Origin: Longimicrobium sp.
GTDB taxonomy: Bacteria > Gemmatimonadota > Gemmatimonadetes > Longimicrobiales > Longimicrobiaceae
Length of the DNA stretch: 64,000 nucleotides
Reading direction: 5' to 3'
Assembly: GCF_036388275.1 (NCBI RefSeq)
Contig: NZ_DASVSF010000100.1
Coordinates: 124,001 to 188,000, forward strand
The position numbers were made by a program, and so were the translations under genes. The notes beneath the pieces are model-generated. The model was given only the letters and a program-made list of their open reading frames with translations. It made no database searches and was not told the DNA's origin. Positions 17,156-25,497 of the stretch are shown here, one piece after another. The stretch's first letter is position 1. Each line of letters starts with the position of its first letter.

Positions 17156-17476
17156 CTACTTCTGCATCGCACGCCTGCGCTTCGCACGTTTGTGCGGATT
17201 GCAGATCACGGTATCGCAATAGAGCGCGTTCTTTTCGATCATTCCGCCACACGACCTGCACAGCGTTGGGTTGGGATCGAAGGTCCACTGCTTTCCTTCC
17301 TCGTAGCCCGGTTTCGGTGGCGGCGGTTTCCCGGCTTTCCGGGCCCGTGCGCAAGCCTTCTCGTGCCGGCGCTGCGCTCGCCACCTCTCACCGAACTCTG
17401 GATCACTCTGAGCTCGGTCCCGGCAGCGCCGTCTCCACCGCGCCTTCTGCCCCGGAACATCGCCTTTACTGGCCAT
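17156..17476 (-). CDS. Small basic zinc-finger protein, phage early
   Basis: 106 residues, very basic N-terminal half (many Arg), C-terminal CRSCGG with a later Cys-x5-Cys (CDTVIC) making a likely four-Cys zinc site, and a Lys/Arg-rich tail. It overlaps the preceding gene by 11 bases. Probable nucleic-acid binding; no family recognised. Confidence 0.55.
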   Translation of the reverse strand: MASKGDVPGQKARWRRRCRDRAQSDPEFGERWRAQRRHEKACARARKAGKPPPPKPGYEEGKQWTFDPNPTLCRSCGGMIEKNALYCDTVICNPHKRAKRRRAMQK

Positions 17477-17744
17477 CTGAGAAGCAACCTCGGCAAACCT
17501 GCTCTCGTTGCACGTCGGTCTTTCTCCGCCTCATCAGACGTCCGCAACCGGTACAGCTCCGATAGACGCGCGGAAACCGCTCGAACAGGCACGCATCGCA
17601 GCACGGGTATTTGGGTCGCCCTGCTTGCCGACCCGCCGCGATCCACGCACGGAACGCACTGGCCGGCCACGCCCTCTCCTCGCCGTCAGGGCACGTGGGG
17701 CAGACGAACCACCGCGCTCTGCTCCTCCTAATTTCTGTGGCCAT
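17466..17744 (-). CDS. Small Cys-rich zinc-ribbon protein, phage early
   Basis: 92 residues with four CxxC pairs (CPTC, CDAC, CTGC, CRGC), enough for two zinc sites. Residues in between are basic and aromatic. It belongs to the run of small early genes between the ATPase and gemA. No known family. Confidence 0.6.
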   Translation of the reverse strand: MATEIRRSRARWFVCPTCPDGEERAWPASAFRAWIAAGRQAGRPKYPCCDACLFERFPRVYRSCTGCGRLMRRRKTDVQREQVCRGCFSDGQ

Positions 17745-18063
17745 CGTCGCCTGCCGTGACCCAGCGCTTCCTGCGGGTCTGAAATACCCCGTCCACTCGC
17801 AGGAAGTAGGACCCGTCCGCCACGTCCCGGTACAGTACGCCCGCAGTCATCGCCGACTGCACCGCCTCTTGGACGCGGCCGGAAGCAGCGTTGTACCGGA
17901 CCAGCGCCGAAACGACCTGCTCGCGTCCCTGCGCGTCGTATGGCGGTCCATACCGTTCGTTGGCAGCGCTGCGCAGCAGGAGCGCGACGTGATAGTCGAC
18001 AGCTGCATCCCAGAGAGCCTGCTTCAGCTCGGCCTGGTTCGGCACGGAGAACGGGCGTTTCAT
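17728..18063 (-). CDS. Small phage early protein
   Basis: 111 residues, starting MKRPFSVPNQAELKQAL. Helical N-terminal two thirds, then a beta-turn (GVLYRDVADGSYFLRVDG). ATGA overlap with the previous gene. Function unknown. Confidence 0.55.
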   Translation of the reverse strand: MKRPFSVPNQAELKQALWDAAVDYHVALLLRSAANERYGPPYDAQGREQVVSALVRYNAASGRVQEAVQSAMTAGVLYRDVADGSYFLRVDGVFQTRRKRWVTAGDDGHRN

Positions 18064-18344
18064 AGATCGAGACCGCGCTCCTCAGCAACCGCTTCGAACG
18101 CGACGCGCATGCACCTGGTGAAGCCGTCCCTTTCCTCTTCCCAGTCCTCGATGTCGATCTCCTCGGCCTCACCGCAGACGTCGCAGCGGATCTCCACCCT
18201 GGCACTGAGATCGTTGTTCGAGTCAGTGGATTGCGCGAACCCCGCCTCGCTCGCGTTCAAGTCATACACATCGTCAGTGACACCGAGGAACCGAACCTGT
18301 ACGCCCTCGTGGCAGAACCTTTTGTAGTCGGTCTCAGTACGCAT
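18060..18344 (-). CDS. Small acidic phage early protein with one CxxC
   Basis: 94 residues, acidic. A CDVCGEAEE segment lies mid-protein. The ATG at 18344 has a GGAGGAAG ribosome-binding site at good spacing and lies inside the end of the previous gene. No family recognised. Confidence 0.5.
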   Translation of the reverse strand: MRTETDYKRFCHEGVQVRFLGVTDDVYDLNASEAGFAQSTDSNNDLSARVEIRCDVCGEAEEIDIEDWEEERDGFTRCMRVAFEAVAEERGLDL

Positions 18345-18807
18345 CGACACCTTCCTCCTCGACGGAGAGAACTTCGGCGCTGGCCGGATTGCGCAGCGCG
18401 GCGTGGAACGTCAGCTGCTGGCGGATCCAGGCGGTGCCTCCCCCGTGCAGCGCGGCGAAGTGGCCGTTGATGTGGACCCGCACCACGTAGGTCACCCCCG
18501 CCTCGTCGACGGCGCGGGCGAGGGCGCCGCGATCGGCATAGCCCGACAGCCAGGCGATGCAGGCGTCCAGGACGTCACTCGGTGTGTGCGCCTTGGTGAG
18601 CTCGCCCAGGGCATCTCGCATGGCCACGCTCCACGCGCCCGGTAGCGGCGGGGCCAGCCTCTCCTCGGCAGCCGATCCTTCGCGGGATCCCCGCGTGGAT
18701 CTGCGGGCGAGGTTCCCCACCAGGTGGACCAGCGACGCCGCCACATCCGCGTGGCCATGCAACCCTGCGAGCCGCTGCAGGTCCTCGTGGATAGCCGCGG
18801 CGCTCAC
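18334..18807 (-). CDS. Phage early protein, unknown
   Basis: 157 residues starting at a GTG that overlaps the previous stop (GTGA). Two helical regions flank a charged linker (about 45-65). No signal peptide or membrane segment and no recognised motif. Confidence 0.5.
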   Translation of the reverse strand: MSAAAIHEDLQRLAGLHGHADVAASLVHLVGNLARRSTRGSREGSAAEERLAPPLPGAWSVAMRDALGELTKAHTPSDVLDACIAWLSGYADRGALARAVDEAGVTYVVRVHINGHFAALHGGGTAWIRQQLTFHAALRNPASAEVLSVEEEGVDAY

Positions 18808-19103
18808 GAGAGCCACACGTCGCGAGATTCGACCGATGCCATCGGGTGCCCGGAGTCGCAATGAGTCGTCTCGTACATGAGCACTTCGTGCCCAGTCCCC
18901 ATGTCGGCCAGGGCGACGGTGCGCCGCTGGGTCATCGGCGAGGGCACCTCCACGATCGAGACGATCACCAGGTCCATGAGGCGCCCGTCAGGCAGGATGT
19001 AGATCGTCGCAAGGGCATCGCCGGGCGGGAGCTTGCTCGCCGCCTCGATGTCGCGCAGGACGGACTCATTAGGGTTTCCATCTTCATCGAATATCGAGAT
19101 CAC
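18804..19103 (-). CDS. Phage early protein, unknown
   Basis: 99 residues from a GTG that overlaps the previous TGA. Predicted beta-rich (ATIYILPDGRLMDLVIVSIV, RRTVALADMG). The only visible evidence is a continuous frame and the tight GTGA coupling on both sides. Confidence 0.5.
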   Translation of the reverse strand: MISIFDEDGNPNESVLRDIEAASKLPPGDALATIYILPDGRLMDLVIVSIVEVPSPMTQRRTVALADMGTGHEVLMYETTHCDSGHPMASVESRDVWLS

Positions 19104-19294
19104 GACGACCGGCCCCCGAAGAGGGCACGCACGGCGCGCAGGACTGCGCGGCGCACGTGCTCGTGGAAGAAGACGCACCGGAACCGGCTCGGCAGCGCGT
19201 ACTGCTCGACGACGCGTTGCCGGGCGGCGTGGCAGGTGACCCGGTACGGGCAGCTGCTGCACACGCCGGCGGGCGAGTACTCGCCACCACTCAC
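19100..19294 (-). CDS. Very small Cys-rich phage early protein
   Basis: 64 residues from a GTG overlapping the previous stop. Cys12, Cys15, Cys21 and Cys40 (CSSCPYRVTC, then FRC) could form a zinc or Fe-S site. C-terminal half is basic with hydrophobic residues. The frame is not visible as a long open reading frame; it is supported by overlaps of one codon with both neighbours. Confidence 0.5.
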   Translation of the reverse strand: MSGGEYSPAGVCSSCPYRVTCHAARQRVVEQYALPSRFRCVFFHEHVRRAVLRAVRALFGGRSS

Positions 19295-19608
19295 GGGGCC
19301 ACCCTGAGCACCCGGTGGAACAGCCGCTCGGCCCCGACGATCTCCGGCGAGCGATCCATCTCGTGGACCCAGGACACGTCGATCGGCTCGGTCGGGGGTG
19401 TGCCGAGAGGCGGGTCCAGGTCGACGATGCGGCGCGCCCGGCACTGCGGGTTGCGGCACTCCTCGTAATCGTGCGAGCGGGTGCCGGCCTCCTTACGCCA
19501 GTCGTGGGCGTCCCCGCAGGGGCTCCCGGCGGGAACGAGGAGCACCGCCTCGCGGCTCTTCCGGCCCGGTAGCGGAAAGAACGGAAGTCGGAGCGGAAGC
19601 CGGCTCAT
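19291..19608 (-). CDS. Small phage early protein, Cys-containing
   Basis: 105 residues, ATGA overlap with the ATPase stop. A HDYEECRNPQCRARRIVDLDPP segment resembles a half zinc finger. Basic N-terminus. Function unknown. Confidence 0.5.
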   Translation of the reverse strand: MSRLPLRLPFFPLPGRKSREAVLLVPAGSPCGDAHDWRKEAGTRSHDYEECRNPQCRARRIVDLDPPLGTPPTEPIDVSWVHEMDRSPEIVGAERLFHRVLRVAP

Positions 19609-20828
19609 GCGGACCCCCAGCGCTGGAGTTCCTCCCGCGTGGCGCTGAACACGTCCTCGACATGCTCCGCCGTGACGCGATCATCGCCCAGGACGTTGGC
19701 GCGGTTCAGGGCGGCGGTCGCGCAGTTGTTGACCTGCAGCGCGATCTGCTGGCGGTGGACCCCGAGGCGCCGCTCGATCTCCATGATCGCGTCGTCCTCG
19801 AACAGGGCGTCGACCTTCGCGTCGCCCACGAGCGCCAGCCGGGCGGCGATGTAGCCGCGGACCTCACCCCGCTCGATCATCGGACCCAGCTCCATCGTCG
19901 TGCAGCGCAGCGCCACCTCGGTCAGGATGGGGCTGCGCTCAGGGTCCATGCGGGTGCGCAGCTCGTGCTGGCCAACGAGCAGGATCCCGAGGAGAGCCAG
20001 GTACCCGTGCCGCACCTCGTGCAGGCGCTTCAGGTCCTTCAGCGTTTCGATCGGGAGCTCGTGCGCCTCGTCGATCGCCAGGATGACGCGATGCCCGGCC
20101 TTGTACAGGCGGAGCAGGACCTCGGCGAGCATCGCGTCCCGGGCGTTGACGTTCCGCGGGGTGACCTGGTCGGGCGAGTCGGCCAGCTGCCGGAGCAGCT
20201 CGGCGACGATGTGGTGCGCGGTCATCCGCCGGCGCTCGATGTTGGCCGGCGCCACGACGATCAGCTTGCCGGCGGTGAGCTCGGCCGCGTCGTGCAGCGC
20301 GCGGTCCCGCAGCAGGCTCTTGCCGACGCCGGGCTGGCCATACAGCGCCATCATGCCGGCACGGGTGATGACCTGCGTGAGCCGCATCAGCGCCGCGCGG
20401 TGGGCTGCGCTGAGGTAGATGTTCATGAGCCGCGGCTTGCCGTCGGCGTCGGCGATCGCCTCCGGCGCGAACGGGTCTCGGAAGAGCCGGTGCTTCGCGA
20501 GCACCGTCTCCGAAAGGAACTGCGCTTCCATCAGGACCTCCGGACGAGGTGTGGCGGTGTTGGGGCGCGCCGGGCGGCGGCGCGCCCCGGCGGGTTCGGG
20601 CCCGATCTTCTCCCACAGGTCCGCGGGTACGGGGACGTTGCGCTCGCGGAGGACGGCCTCGACGTCGGCCCGAGGGGAGCCCTTCTGTTCCTCGCGCTTG
20701 CCCGCGAGGAACAGAGACCAGCTGGTCTTGCTCCGGCCGCGGCGGTCCACCAGGTCGTTCAGGTGGATGCCGTGCTCGGCCAGGTAGTCCCGCGCGCGGT
20801 ACGCGACGGCGACGGGAGGCGGGCTCAT
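19605..20828 (-). CDS. Transposition AAA ATPase (MuB/ExeA-like)
   Basis: 407 residues. An N-terminal HTH-like region (about 10-50) is followed by an AAA+ ATPase domain: Walker A GQPGVGKS (164-171), Walker B VILAIDEAH (248-256) and the sensor-type LLVGQHELRTRM. In BcepMu-like phages an ExeA-type ATPase plays the MuB role of choosing target DNA and activating the transposase. The start at 20828 shares ATGA with the preceding stop. Confidence 0.85.
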   Translation of the reverse strand: MSPPPVAVAYRARDYLAEHGIHLNDLVDRRGRSKTSWSLFLAGKREEQKGSPRADVEAVLRERNVPVPADLWEKIGPEPAGARRRPARPNTATPRPEVLMEAQFLSETVLAKHRLFRDPFAPEAIADADGKPRLMNIYLSAAHRAALMRLTQVITRAGMMALYGQPGVGKSLLRDRALHDAAELTAGKLIVVAPANIERRRMTAHHIVAELLRQLADSPDQVTPRNVNARDAMLAEVLLRLYKAGHRVILAIDEAHELPIETLKDLKRLHEVRHGYLALLGILLVGQHELRTRMDPERSPILTEVALRCTTMELGPMIERGEVRGYIAARLALVGDAKVDALFEDDAIMEIERRLGVHRQQIALQVNNCATAALNRANVLGDDRVTAEHVEDVFSATREELQRWGSA

Positions 20829-21097
20829 CGGCGGGTGTCCTCCGGGCGGGAGGTGTTGAGGAGGATCGCCACCGACCAGTCCCCGAGCGGGTCCTGGTCG
20901 ACGGTGATCTGAACGGCGACGGTGTAGCCGTTCGGCACCTCGGGAAGGAGCCGGGCTACGGCTTGGCGCGACCGCTCCGCCAGGACTGCGGCCGTGGAGG
21001 AGATGTGCGCGGCGTTCTTCTCCTGGAAGAGCTGCCATGCGACGCTGAGCGCGCGAAGGATCGCGCCCTTCTTGGCCGAGGCGGTGAGCCGGACCAT
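20825..21097 (-). CDS. Small phage early protein
   Basis: 90 residues, starting MVRLTASAKKGAILRAL. A helix followed by a beta-rich end (YTVAVQITVDQDPLGDWSVAILL). TGATG overlap with its upstream neighbour. No family recognised. Confidence 0.5.
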   Translation of the reverse strand: MVRLTASAKKGAILRALSVAWQLFQEKNAAHISSTAAVLAERSRQAVARLLPEVPNGYTVAVQITVDQDPLGDWSVAILLNTSRPEDTRR

Positions 21098-21423
21098 CAG
21101 AAATCCGGCTGGTCGAACGTGGGCAGATCGGTCGTGCCGCTGCGCACCTCGCGCACGACGCGGCGGATCTGCTCTTCCATTGCCATTCGCTTGCGTGACT
21201 CGGCGATGTAGAACCGCCGCCGGATCTCGTTGGCGGCCTCGGTGCAGAGGGTGCACGCGTAGCCCAGCGCGCCGTCTTTCGTGCGCGTGGACGCCGCGAC
21301 CATGGTCCCGCAGGTCTCGCAGGCCGCCGCCGGCGTCACGCGGGCGGCGAGGTCGGGGCGGCTGGTCTCGGCGTTGACGTCGGGCAGCCGGGCGGCGAGG
21401 GTGTGGGGCGTGGGATTACACAC
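21097..21423 (-). CDS. Small zinc-ribbon protein, phage early
   Basis: 108 residues from a GTG with GGAGG six bases upstream. CETC and CTLC pairs spaced 20 residues apart make a likely single zinc site, followed by a long charged helix. Overlaps the previous gene by 8 bases. Possibly a regulator; unknown. Confidence 0.6.
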   Translation of the reverse strand: MCNPTPHTLAARLPDVNAETSRPDLAARVTPAAACETCGTMVAASTRTKDGALGYACTLCTEAANEIRRRFYIAESRKRMAMEEQIRRVVREVRSGTTDLPTFDQPDF

Positions 21424-21694
21424 GTGCCGCCTCCTTGACCGCCGCCGCCACCTGCGGCTCGTCGGCGTAAACACCGCTGTCGATATGGCCCTGCAGTACG
21501 AAGGCGAAGTCTAGAGGGCCCATCAGCAGCATCCCGCGCCAAGTGCGGGTCCACACCCACAGAGCGCCTGGCACGTCGCAGCGCGGGCTCCACCCACGCT
21601 TCCGCAGGTAGTCCTGCTTGCGGTACTTGAGGTTTTCTTCCGTGGCTGCGATGCGCCGGTAGGGCCGCAGGTCCACCTTCTGGGAATCACGCAT
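21416..21694 (-). CDS. Small phage early protein
   Basis: 92 residues from an ATG overlapping the previous gene by 8 bases. It contains a Trp-rich stretch (ALWVWTRTWRGMLLMGPLDF). No recognised family. Confidence 0.5.
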   Translation of the reverse strand: MRDSQKVDLRPYRRIAATEENLKYRKQDYLRKRGWSPRCDVPGALWVWTRTWRGMLLMGPLDFAFVLQGHIDSGVYADEPQVAAAVKEAARV

Positions 21695-22070
21695 GGGCCA
21701 CCTCCGCCCGCCCCTGCTGAACCTCCTCCTCCGGTCGGGCGAAAGCCTCGCTGGGCAACTCGCGCTGGGACAGCGACACCGCCCACGCGCACATGGTCGT
21801 GGACATTTGCTCCGACAGCTCCATCGGGCCGAGCGAGTTGAGGACGCTCTGCGCGAAGCTGCAGGCGTATAGCGCGGTCGTCGCTGAGCTGAGGATGACC
21901 GCGGTGGTGGGATCGGATACCAGGGCGACGATCTCGCCCTCATGGTTCCGGAGCCCGTACCACCCACCCACCCGCACGATCGGGAGGGGCATCGCCTCGG
22001 GCGTCTCGCGCGCCCAGGCGAGCTCGTCCGGTACGGTGACCGGAACTGCGGGAAGCTTGTGTGATGGCAT
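21687..22070 (-). CDS. Phage early protein, unknown
   Basis: 127 residues. Beta-rich middle (GGWYGLRNHEGEIVALVSDP) and helical C-terminal half with a polar tail. It is the first gene after the transposase. No function assigned. Confidence 0.5.
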   Translation of the reverse strand: MPSHKLPAVPVTVPDELAWARETPEAMPLPIVRVGGWYGLRNHEGEIVALVSDPTTAVILSSATTALYACSFAQSVLNSLGPMELSEQMSTTMCAWAVSLSQRELPSEAFARPEEEVQQGRAEVAHA

Positions 22071-22114
22071 GGCAGGGTTGTCGCCTTCCTCGAAAGTTTT
22101 GCGGTGCCGGTTTT

Positions 22115-23788
22115 CTACGCCGACACCAGGGTGAGCCGCGGGCCCTGGTGGCCTTCCCCGCGGTCCTTCAGAAACTCCTCAAGCTCAACCTCTGGGATCT
22201 CCGGCCGTCCGCAGATCAGCGCCTCGATCACGAGTCTGTCGGCTGCGCTGGGCGGAGTTCCGATCAGCTTCTCCGCCGCGAGGCGGTCGATCACCTTGCT
22301 CCGGCGGATGAGCCGCGTGGGCGCGGCGGCGGCGGCGAGCGGGTGTTCCACCTCCTGGGGCCGGCCGACGTAGGTCGTCTCCGACTTCCGGACCCGGTAG
22401 TCGAGCACCAGGTGCGGATCGATCGGCACGACCTGGCCAGCGGCGTCGATGATGGACAGCTCCCGGCTGAGCAGATCGCGCTTGCGTTCCACGCCGGCGG
22501 GCACCGGCGCGCTCTTGAACTCGCCCGCCGCGTCCGGCATGGCCTCCTGGGCCGCGATCTCGTGCTCCTCGCGATCGAGCACCACGGTGATGCGGCTCAT
22601 GTCCGCATCGAGGTACAGCACCGGAACCTTGGTCTTCAGGAAGTCGATGAACGGCGCGCGGCGGGGCAGCTGGTACGTCGTGCCCTTCAGCTCGATCGTG
22701 AGGTCGGTACGCACCAGGCGCGTCGTCTCCTGGTAGCTGAGCCGCCGCGTGATCTCCGAATCGGGTAGCAGCCGCACCTGGGCGCCGTTGCCGAGCCATC
22801 GCTGGAACGGGGCGATGTTCGTCTCGGAATGCGGGCGGCGATTGAGCGCGACGAGGAATTTCCAGAGCGCCTGGTTCATCTCCTCCATCCCGTCGAACCG
22901 GCGCCACCTGGTCACCTTCTCGAACGCCTGCACGATCCTGACGGCCGCTTCCACCTTGCCCTTCGCCTGGGCATTGGTCTCGTGTTCGGTGGAGGGCTTC
23001 GCGTGGGTGAGCTCGACTTCCAGCTGAGCCATCGCGCGCTTCAGCAGCCCCGAACGGATGCCGGATCCCTGGTCCGCGTACACGCGTTCCGGTACGCCGT
23101 AGGCCGGCCAGATCGTCGGGTCCGCCGGCTTGCGCCACGACTTGAGCATCAGGTCGAGCCAGCTCAGGCCGTCCTCGGAGTTGTAGAAGCGGCCCCACCT
23201 GACGCGTGTGTGGTCGTCCACCATCACGATCAGCCACACCCGCGGGCGGCCGTTGCCATCCTTGTTCTTGTTGCGGACGACGGCTGCCTCGTAGCCGATG
23301 GTGTTGTCCTTATCGATGTAGTAGGAGTGGGCGCAGGTCGAGTCGATCTGCATGAGGTAGCCCGGGTAGGGCGCCTCCCACCGGCGGTGCACGCGCAGGT
23401 CGGTGGCGTTGTCACGCCGGCTGATCCGGTCCTCCCGCAGGTAGCGCCGGAGCGTCTCCGGGTGACACGCGAGCTCCGGCAGCCCGGCGTTCACGCGGGC
23501 CGCGTTGTACGTGTCGATCGCCAACTCGGCGTCGTAGTCGTAGCGGACCACCATGGCCGCGATCGTGAGGTACTCTTCCTCGTCCATGGCCCGCTTGGCG
23601 CCGGCGTCCGAGCGCCGCTTCCGGACACGCACCGTCCCCTCGAGCGCGCGGTAGATCGTGCTCGGATTGACGGAGAGGGCATCGGCCTTCTCTCTCACGA
23701 ACCGCGAGCGTTGGCCGTGCGGGATCCGCTCGGCCGCGCGGCGCAGCTCGTCCAGTACTTCGTAGGACAGCGAAGGCGTGCGCGGCAT
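22115..23788 (-). CDS. DDE transposase of transposable phage (MuA-like)
   Basis: 557 residues. An N-terminal HTH (about 20-50) for end binding is followed by an rve integrase core with catalytic triad Asp149 (QIDSTC), Asp239 (ADQGSG) and Glu280 (GKVEAA), and a C-terminal Mu-transposase beta-barrel region with VELKGTTYQLPR. It catalyses strand transfer for integration and replicative transposition. The length is between Mu A and BcepMu-type transposases. It lies upstream of the ATPase with four small genes between. Confidence 0.9.
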   Translation of the reverse strand: MPRTPSLSYEVLDELRRAAERIPHGQRSRFVREKADALSVNPSTIYRALEGTVRVRKRRSDAGAKRAMDEEEYLTIAAMVVRYDYDAELAIDTYNAARVNAGLPELACHPETLRRYLREDRISRRDNATDLRVHRRWEAPYPGYLMQIDSTCAHSYYIDKDNTIGYEAAVVRNKNKDGNGRPRVWLIVMVDDHTRVRWGRFYNSEDGLSWLDLMLKSWRKPADPTIWPAYGVPERVYADQGSGIRSGLLKRAMAQLEVELTHAKPSTEHETNAQAKGKVEAAVRIVQAFEKVTRWRRFDGMEEMNQALWKFLVALNRRPHSETNIAPFQRWLGNGAQVRLLPDSEITRRLSYQETTRLVRTDLTIELKGTTYQLPRRAPFIDFLKTKVPVLYLDADMSRITVVLDREEHEIAAQEAMPDAAGEFKSAPVPAGVERKRDLLSRELSIIDAAGQVVPIDPHLVLDYRVRKSETTYVGRPQEVEHPLAAAAAPTRLIRRSKVIDRLAAEKLIGTPPSAADRLVIEALICGRPEIPEVELEEFLKDRGEGHQGPRLTLVSA

Positions 23789-23789
23789 T

Positions 23790-24221
23790 TCAGGCGGCGG
23801 CTACGGGCAGCGCGTGGGTTTCGGTGCGGCCAGCGCGGGTGCGGCGACCGCGGATGCGCGCGACACCGCGCAGCTTCTCAACACTGAAGTCAATCCGGTC
23901 CCCATTCCCCCAGAGCGCGTCCGTCGCGTACTTGGCACGGAATGCCTGAATTGCTGCGGCAACCGTCTCCAGCCGCGCGGGGGACATACGGTCGGCCCCG
24001 AAAGTCGCCTCACCTGCGGCCGTCCAGGCCTCGTCCCAGCGGCGGTTCCTCTGGTCTCCAATAGCGAGCAGCGCGGGGACGAGATCCACGGCGTAGTCGG
24101 AGCGGCGCCAGGCCGGGAGCGCAGCGTCGAGGCACTCCTCCATCTCACGGCGCGCAGCCTCGTATGCTCGTGAAGCTTCTTCGGACACGAACGCGTCGAA
24201 TTCATTCTTATCACGCAGCAT
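23790..24221 (-). CDS. Phage early protein, unknown
   Basis: About 143 residues ending one base before the transposase start. Helical with WRRSDYAVDL and a basic C-terminal region (RGRRTRAGRTETH). An in-frame GTG three codons upstream (24230) may be the true start. Unknown; some Mu-like phages have an accessory protein in this position. Confidence 0.5.
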   Translation of the reverse strand: MLRDKNEFDAFVSEEASRAYEAARREMEECLDAALPAWRRSDYAVDLVPALLAIGDQRNRRWDEAWTAAGEATFGADRMSPARLETVAAAIQAFRAKYATDALWGNGDRIDFSVEKLRGVARIRGRRTRAGRTETHALPVAAA

Positions 24222-24223
24222 CG

Positions 24224-25093
24224 TCACCACCCCTCGTTGAGGTCGCGCGCCGCCGCGGCGAGCGCGTTGGGATCGAAGTCGTTGTCGCCCACCAGCTCGG
24301 CCGGGGAAGCCGCCCCCGCACCGTAGTCGATCAGCACGTTGAGTTCGCTCTGGAGCTGCCGGACGAACCGCAGCACCAGCTGAGGATCCGGCTCGTCGCG
24401 GCAGACGATGTCGTTGAGCAGGCGCAGGTGCCGGAAGGCTCGCCCGAATTCCTCCTCCATCGGCGAGAGGTCCTGGATCTCGGCCCGCTTCTCCAGCTCC
24501 TTTGCTCGCGTGATCGCTTTGGTGAGGCTGTCCTGCAGCGTGCCGAACTGCTCCTGGCCCACCTTCAACTGCTCCCGCATTGCGGCGACTTCCGCAGCGA
24601 CGTCGTCCATCAGCTCGCGGATCTCTTCCTTGTGGTCCGCGTCGAGCGGCACGCGCTTGCCGTTCGGGAATTCCACCTCCCCGCTCTCCAGCAGCCGAGG
24701 CCGCTCGGCTTCCGGGATCGCGCGCAGAGTCCGCAGCGTGCCTCTGCTGAGGCCCATGTCCGCCGCGGCCTGGAGGAACTCCGCGCCGAGCTCGTCCAGG
24801 AGCACGAGCCGCTCGTCGACGGTGCGCCGAGACGGCTCCCCAGGCAGCAGCTGGCAGAACTCCGCCCAGGTCACGCCGAGGGCGGAGTACGCTTCGCTGT
24901 CCTTGACCTGCTTCAGGGTGATCAGCATCGACACATCGCTGCTCGCCCTGGAGAACATGAAAGCGCTGGCCATCCCGAGCCGGCGAACGACGTCCAGCGC
25001 CGCGGCCTGTTCGCTCCTGGTACTCAGCAGCTGCTGGAACCGGGACGGGACTGGCGCCAGCCGCCCACTTTCCGTGGTCAGATTTTGCGTCAT
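24224..25093 (-). CDS. Phage early protein with coiled coil, unknown
   Basis: 290 residues. The N-terminal half has a compact helical domain with a possible HTH (LGVTWAEFCQLLPGEPSRRTVDER and then LSRGTLRTLR), the middle (165-235) is a coiled coil rich in Glu, Lys and Leu. TGATG overlap with the HTH gene upstream. It is the second gene of the early operon. Not matched to a known family; DNA-binding is a guess. Confidence 0.55.
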   Translation of the reverse strand: MTQNLTTESGRLAPVPSRFQQLLSTRSEQAAALDVVRRLGMASAFMFSRASSDVSMLITLKQVKDSEAYSALGVTWAEFCQLLPGEPSRRTVDERLVLLDELGAEFLQAAADMGLSRGTLRTLRAIPEAERPRLLESGEVEFPNGKRVPLDADHKEEIRELMDDVAAEVAAMREQLKVGQEQFGTLQDSLTKAITRAKELEKRAEIQDLSPMEEEFGRAFRHLRLLNDIVCRDEPDPQLVLRFVRQLQSELNVLIDYGAGAASPAELVGDNDFDPNALAAAARDLNEGW

Positions 25094-25374
25094 CACTGGG
25101 TTTTTTCCGGGACGGAGTGGCGCCGCGGCGCCACTTTGGACACAGCGGACGGCGGGGTCAGGGGTGCCGTCGGCCAAAGAACAGGAGCCTTAGCCGGAAT
25201 CTTCGCGGCCGCCTCGGCAACGGCGGCCTGGATGCGCGCGCGCTGCTCCGGCTTGGACCACCTGTCGGCCAGATACTTGTAGAGCGTCTGGCGGCTGAGC
25301 CCTGTCTCGCGAGCCAGCATGCTCACGGTCAGGCCCACGTCGATCAGAGCTTTCTTGATTTCGGCCGATACCAT
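25093..25374 (-). CDS. Small HTH DNA-binding protein (Ner/Cro-like)
   Basis: 93 residues. Residues about 8-45 form a helix-turn-helix (KKALIDVGLTVSMLARETGLSRQTLYKYL), followed by a Pro/Ala-rich tail. It is the first gene of the leftward early operon and faces the repressor-like gene across 123 bases, the position of ner in Mu. It probably controls the early promoter directly beside it. Confidence 0.7.
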   Translation of the reverse strand: MVSAEIKKALIDVGLTVSMLARETGLSRQTLYKYLADRWSKPEQRARIQAAVAEAAAKIPAKAPVLWPTAPLTPPSAVSKVAPRRHSVPEKTQ

Positions 25375-25399
25375 GTGTAGCTTGTGCCGGGTTTACATG

Positions 25400-25448
25400 T
25401 GTCAACGTTCGATGGAAATATTACCAGCTTAATGGAAGTGTTGTCAAC
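25400..25448 (-). promoter_or_regulatory. Early promoter with overlapping operator candidates
   Basis: On the minus strand, TTGACA (25447-25442) and TAATAT (25423-25418) are 18 nt apart, a near-consensus sigma70 promoter aimed at the HTH gene at 25374. The same bases hold the hexamers GTCAAC (25401 and 25443) and ATGGAA (25412 and 25432), arranged as GTCAAC-5-ATGGAA-14-ATGGAA-5-GTCAAC. A near palindrome covers 25413-25426. These are likely binding sites for the repressor or the Ner-like protein. Confidence 0.65.
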
Positions 25449-25497
25449 CCTCTTCACAGCACTGATTCCAAACCCTTCATCTTAAACGGTTTCCAAC

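Noticed and set aside
16209..17187. Extension of the protease or other frames through the phage early genes
   Set aside because: The upstream part of the protease frame overlaps gemA and the 84-residue gene, which are coupled by overlap and better supported.
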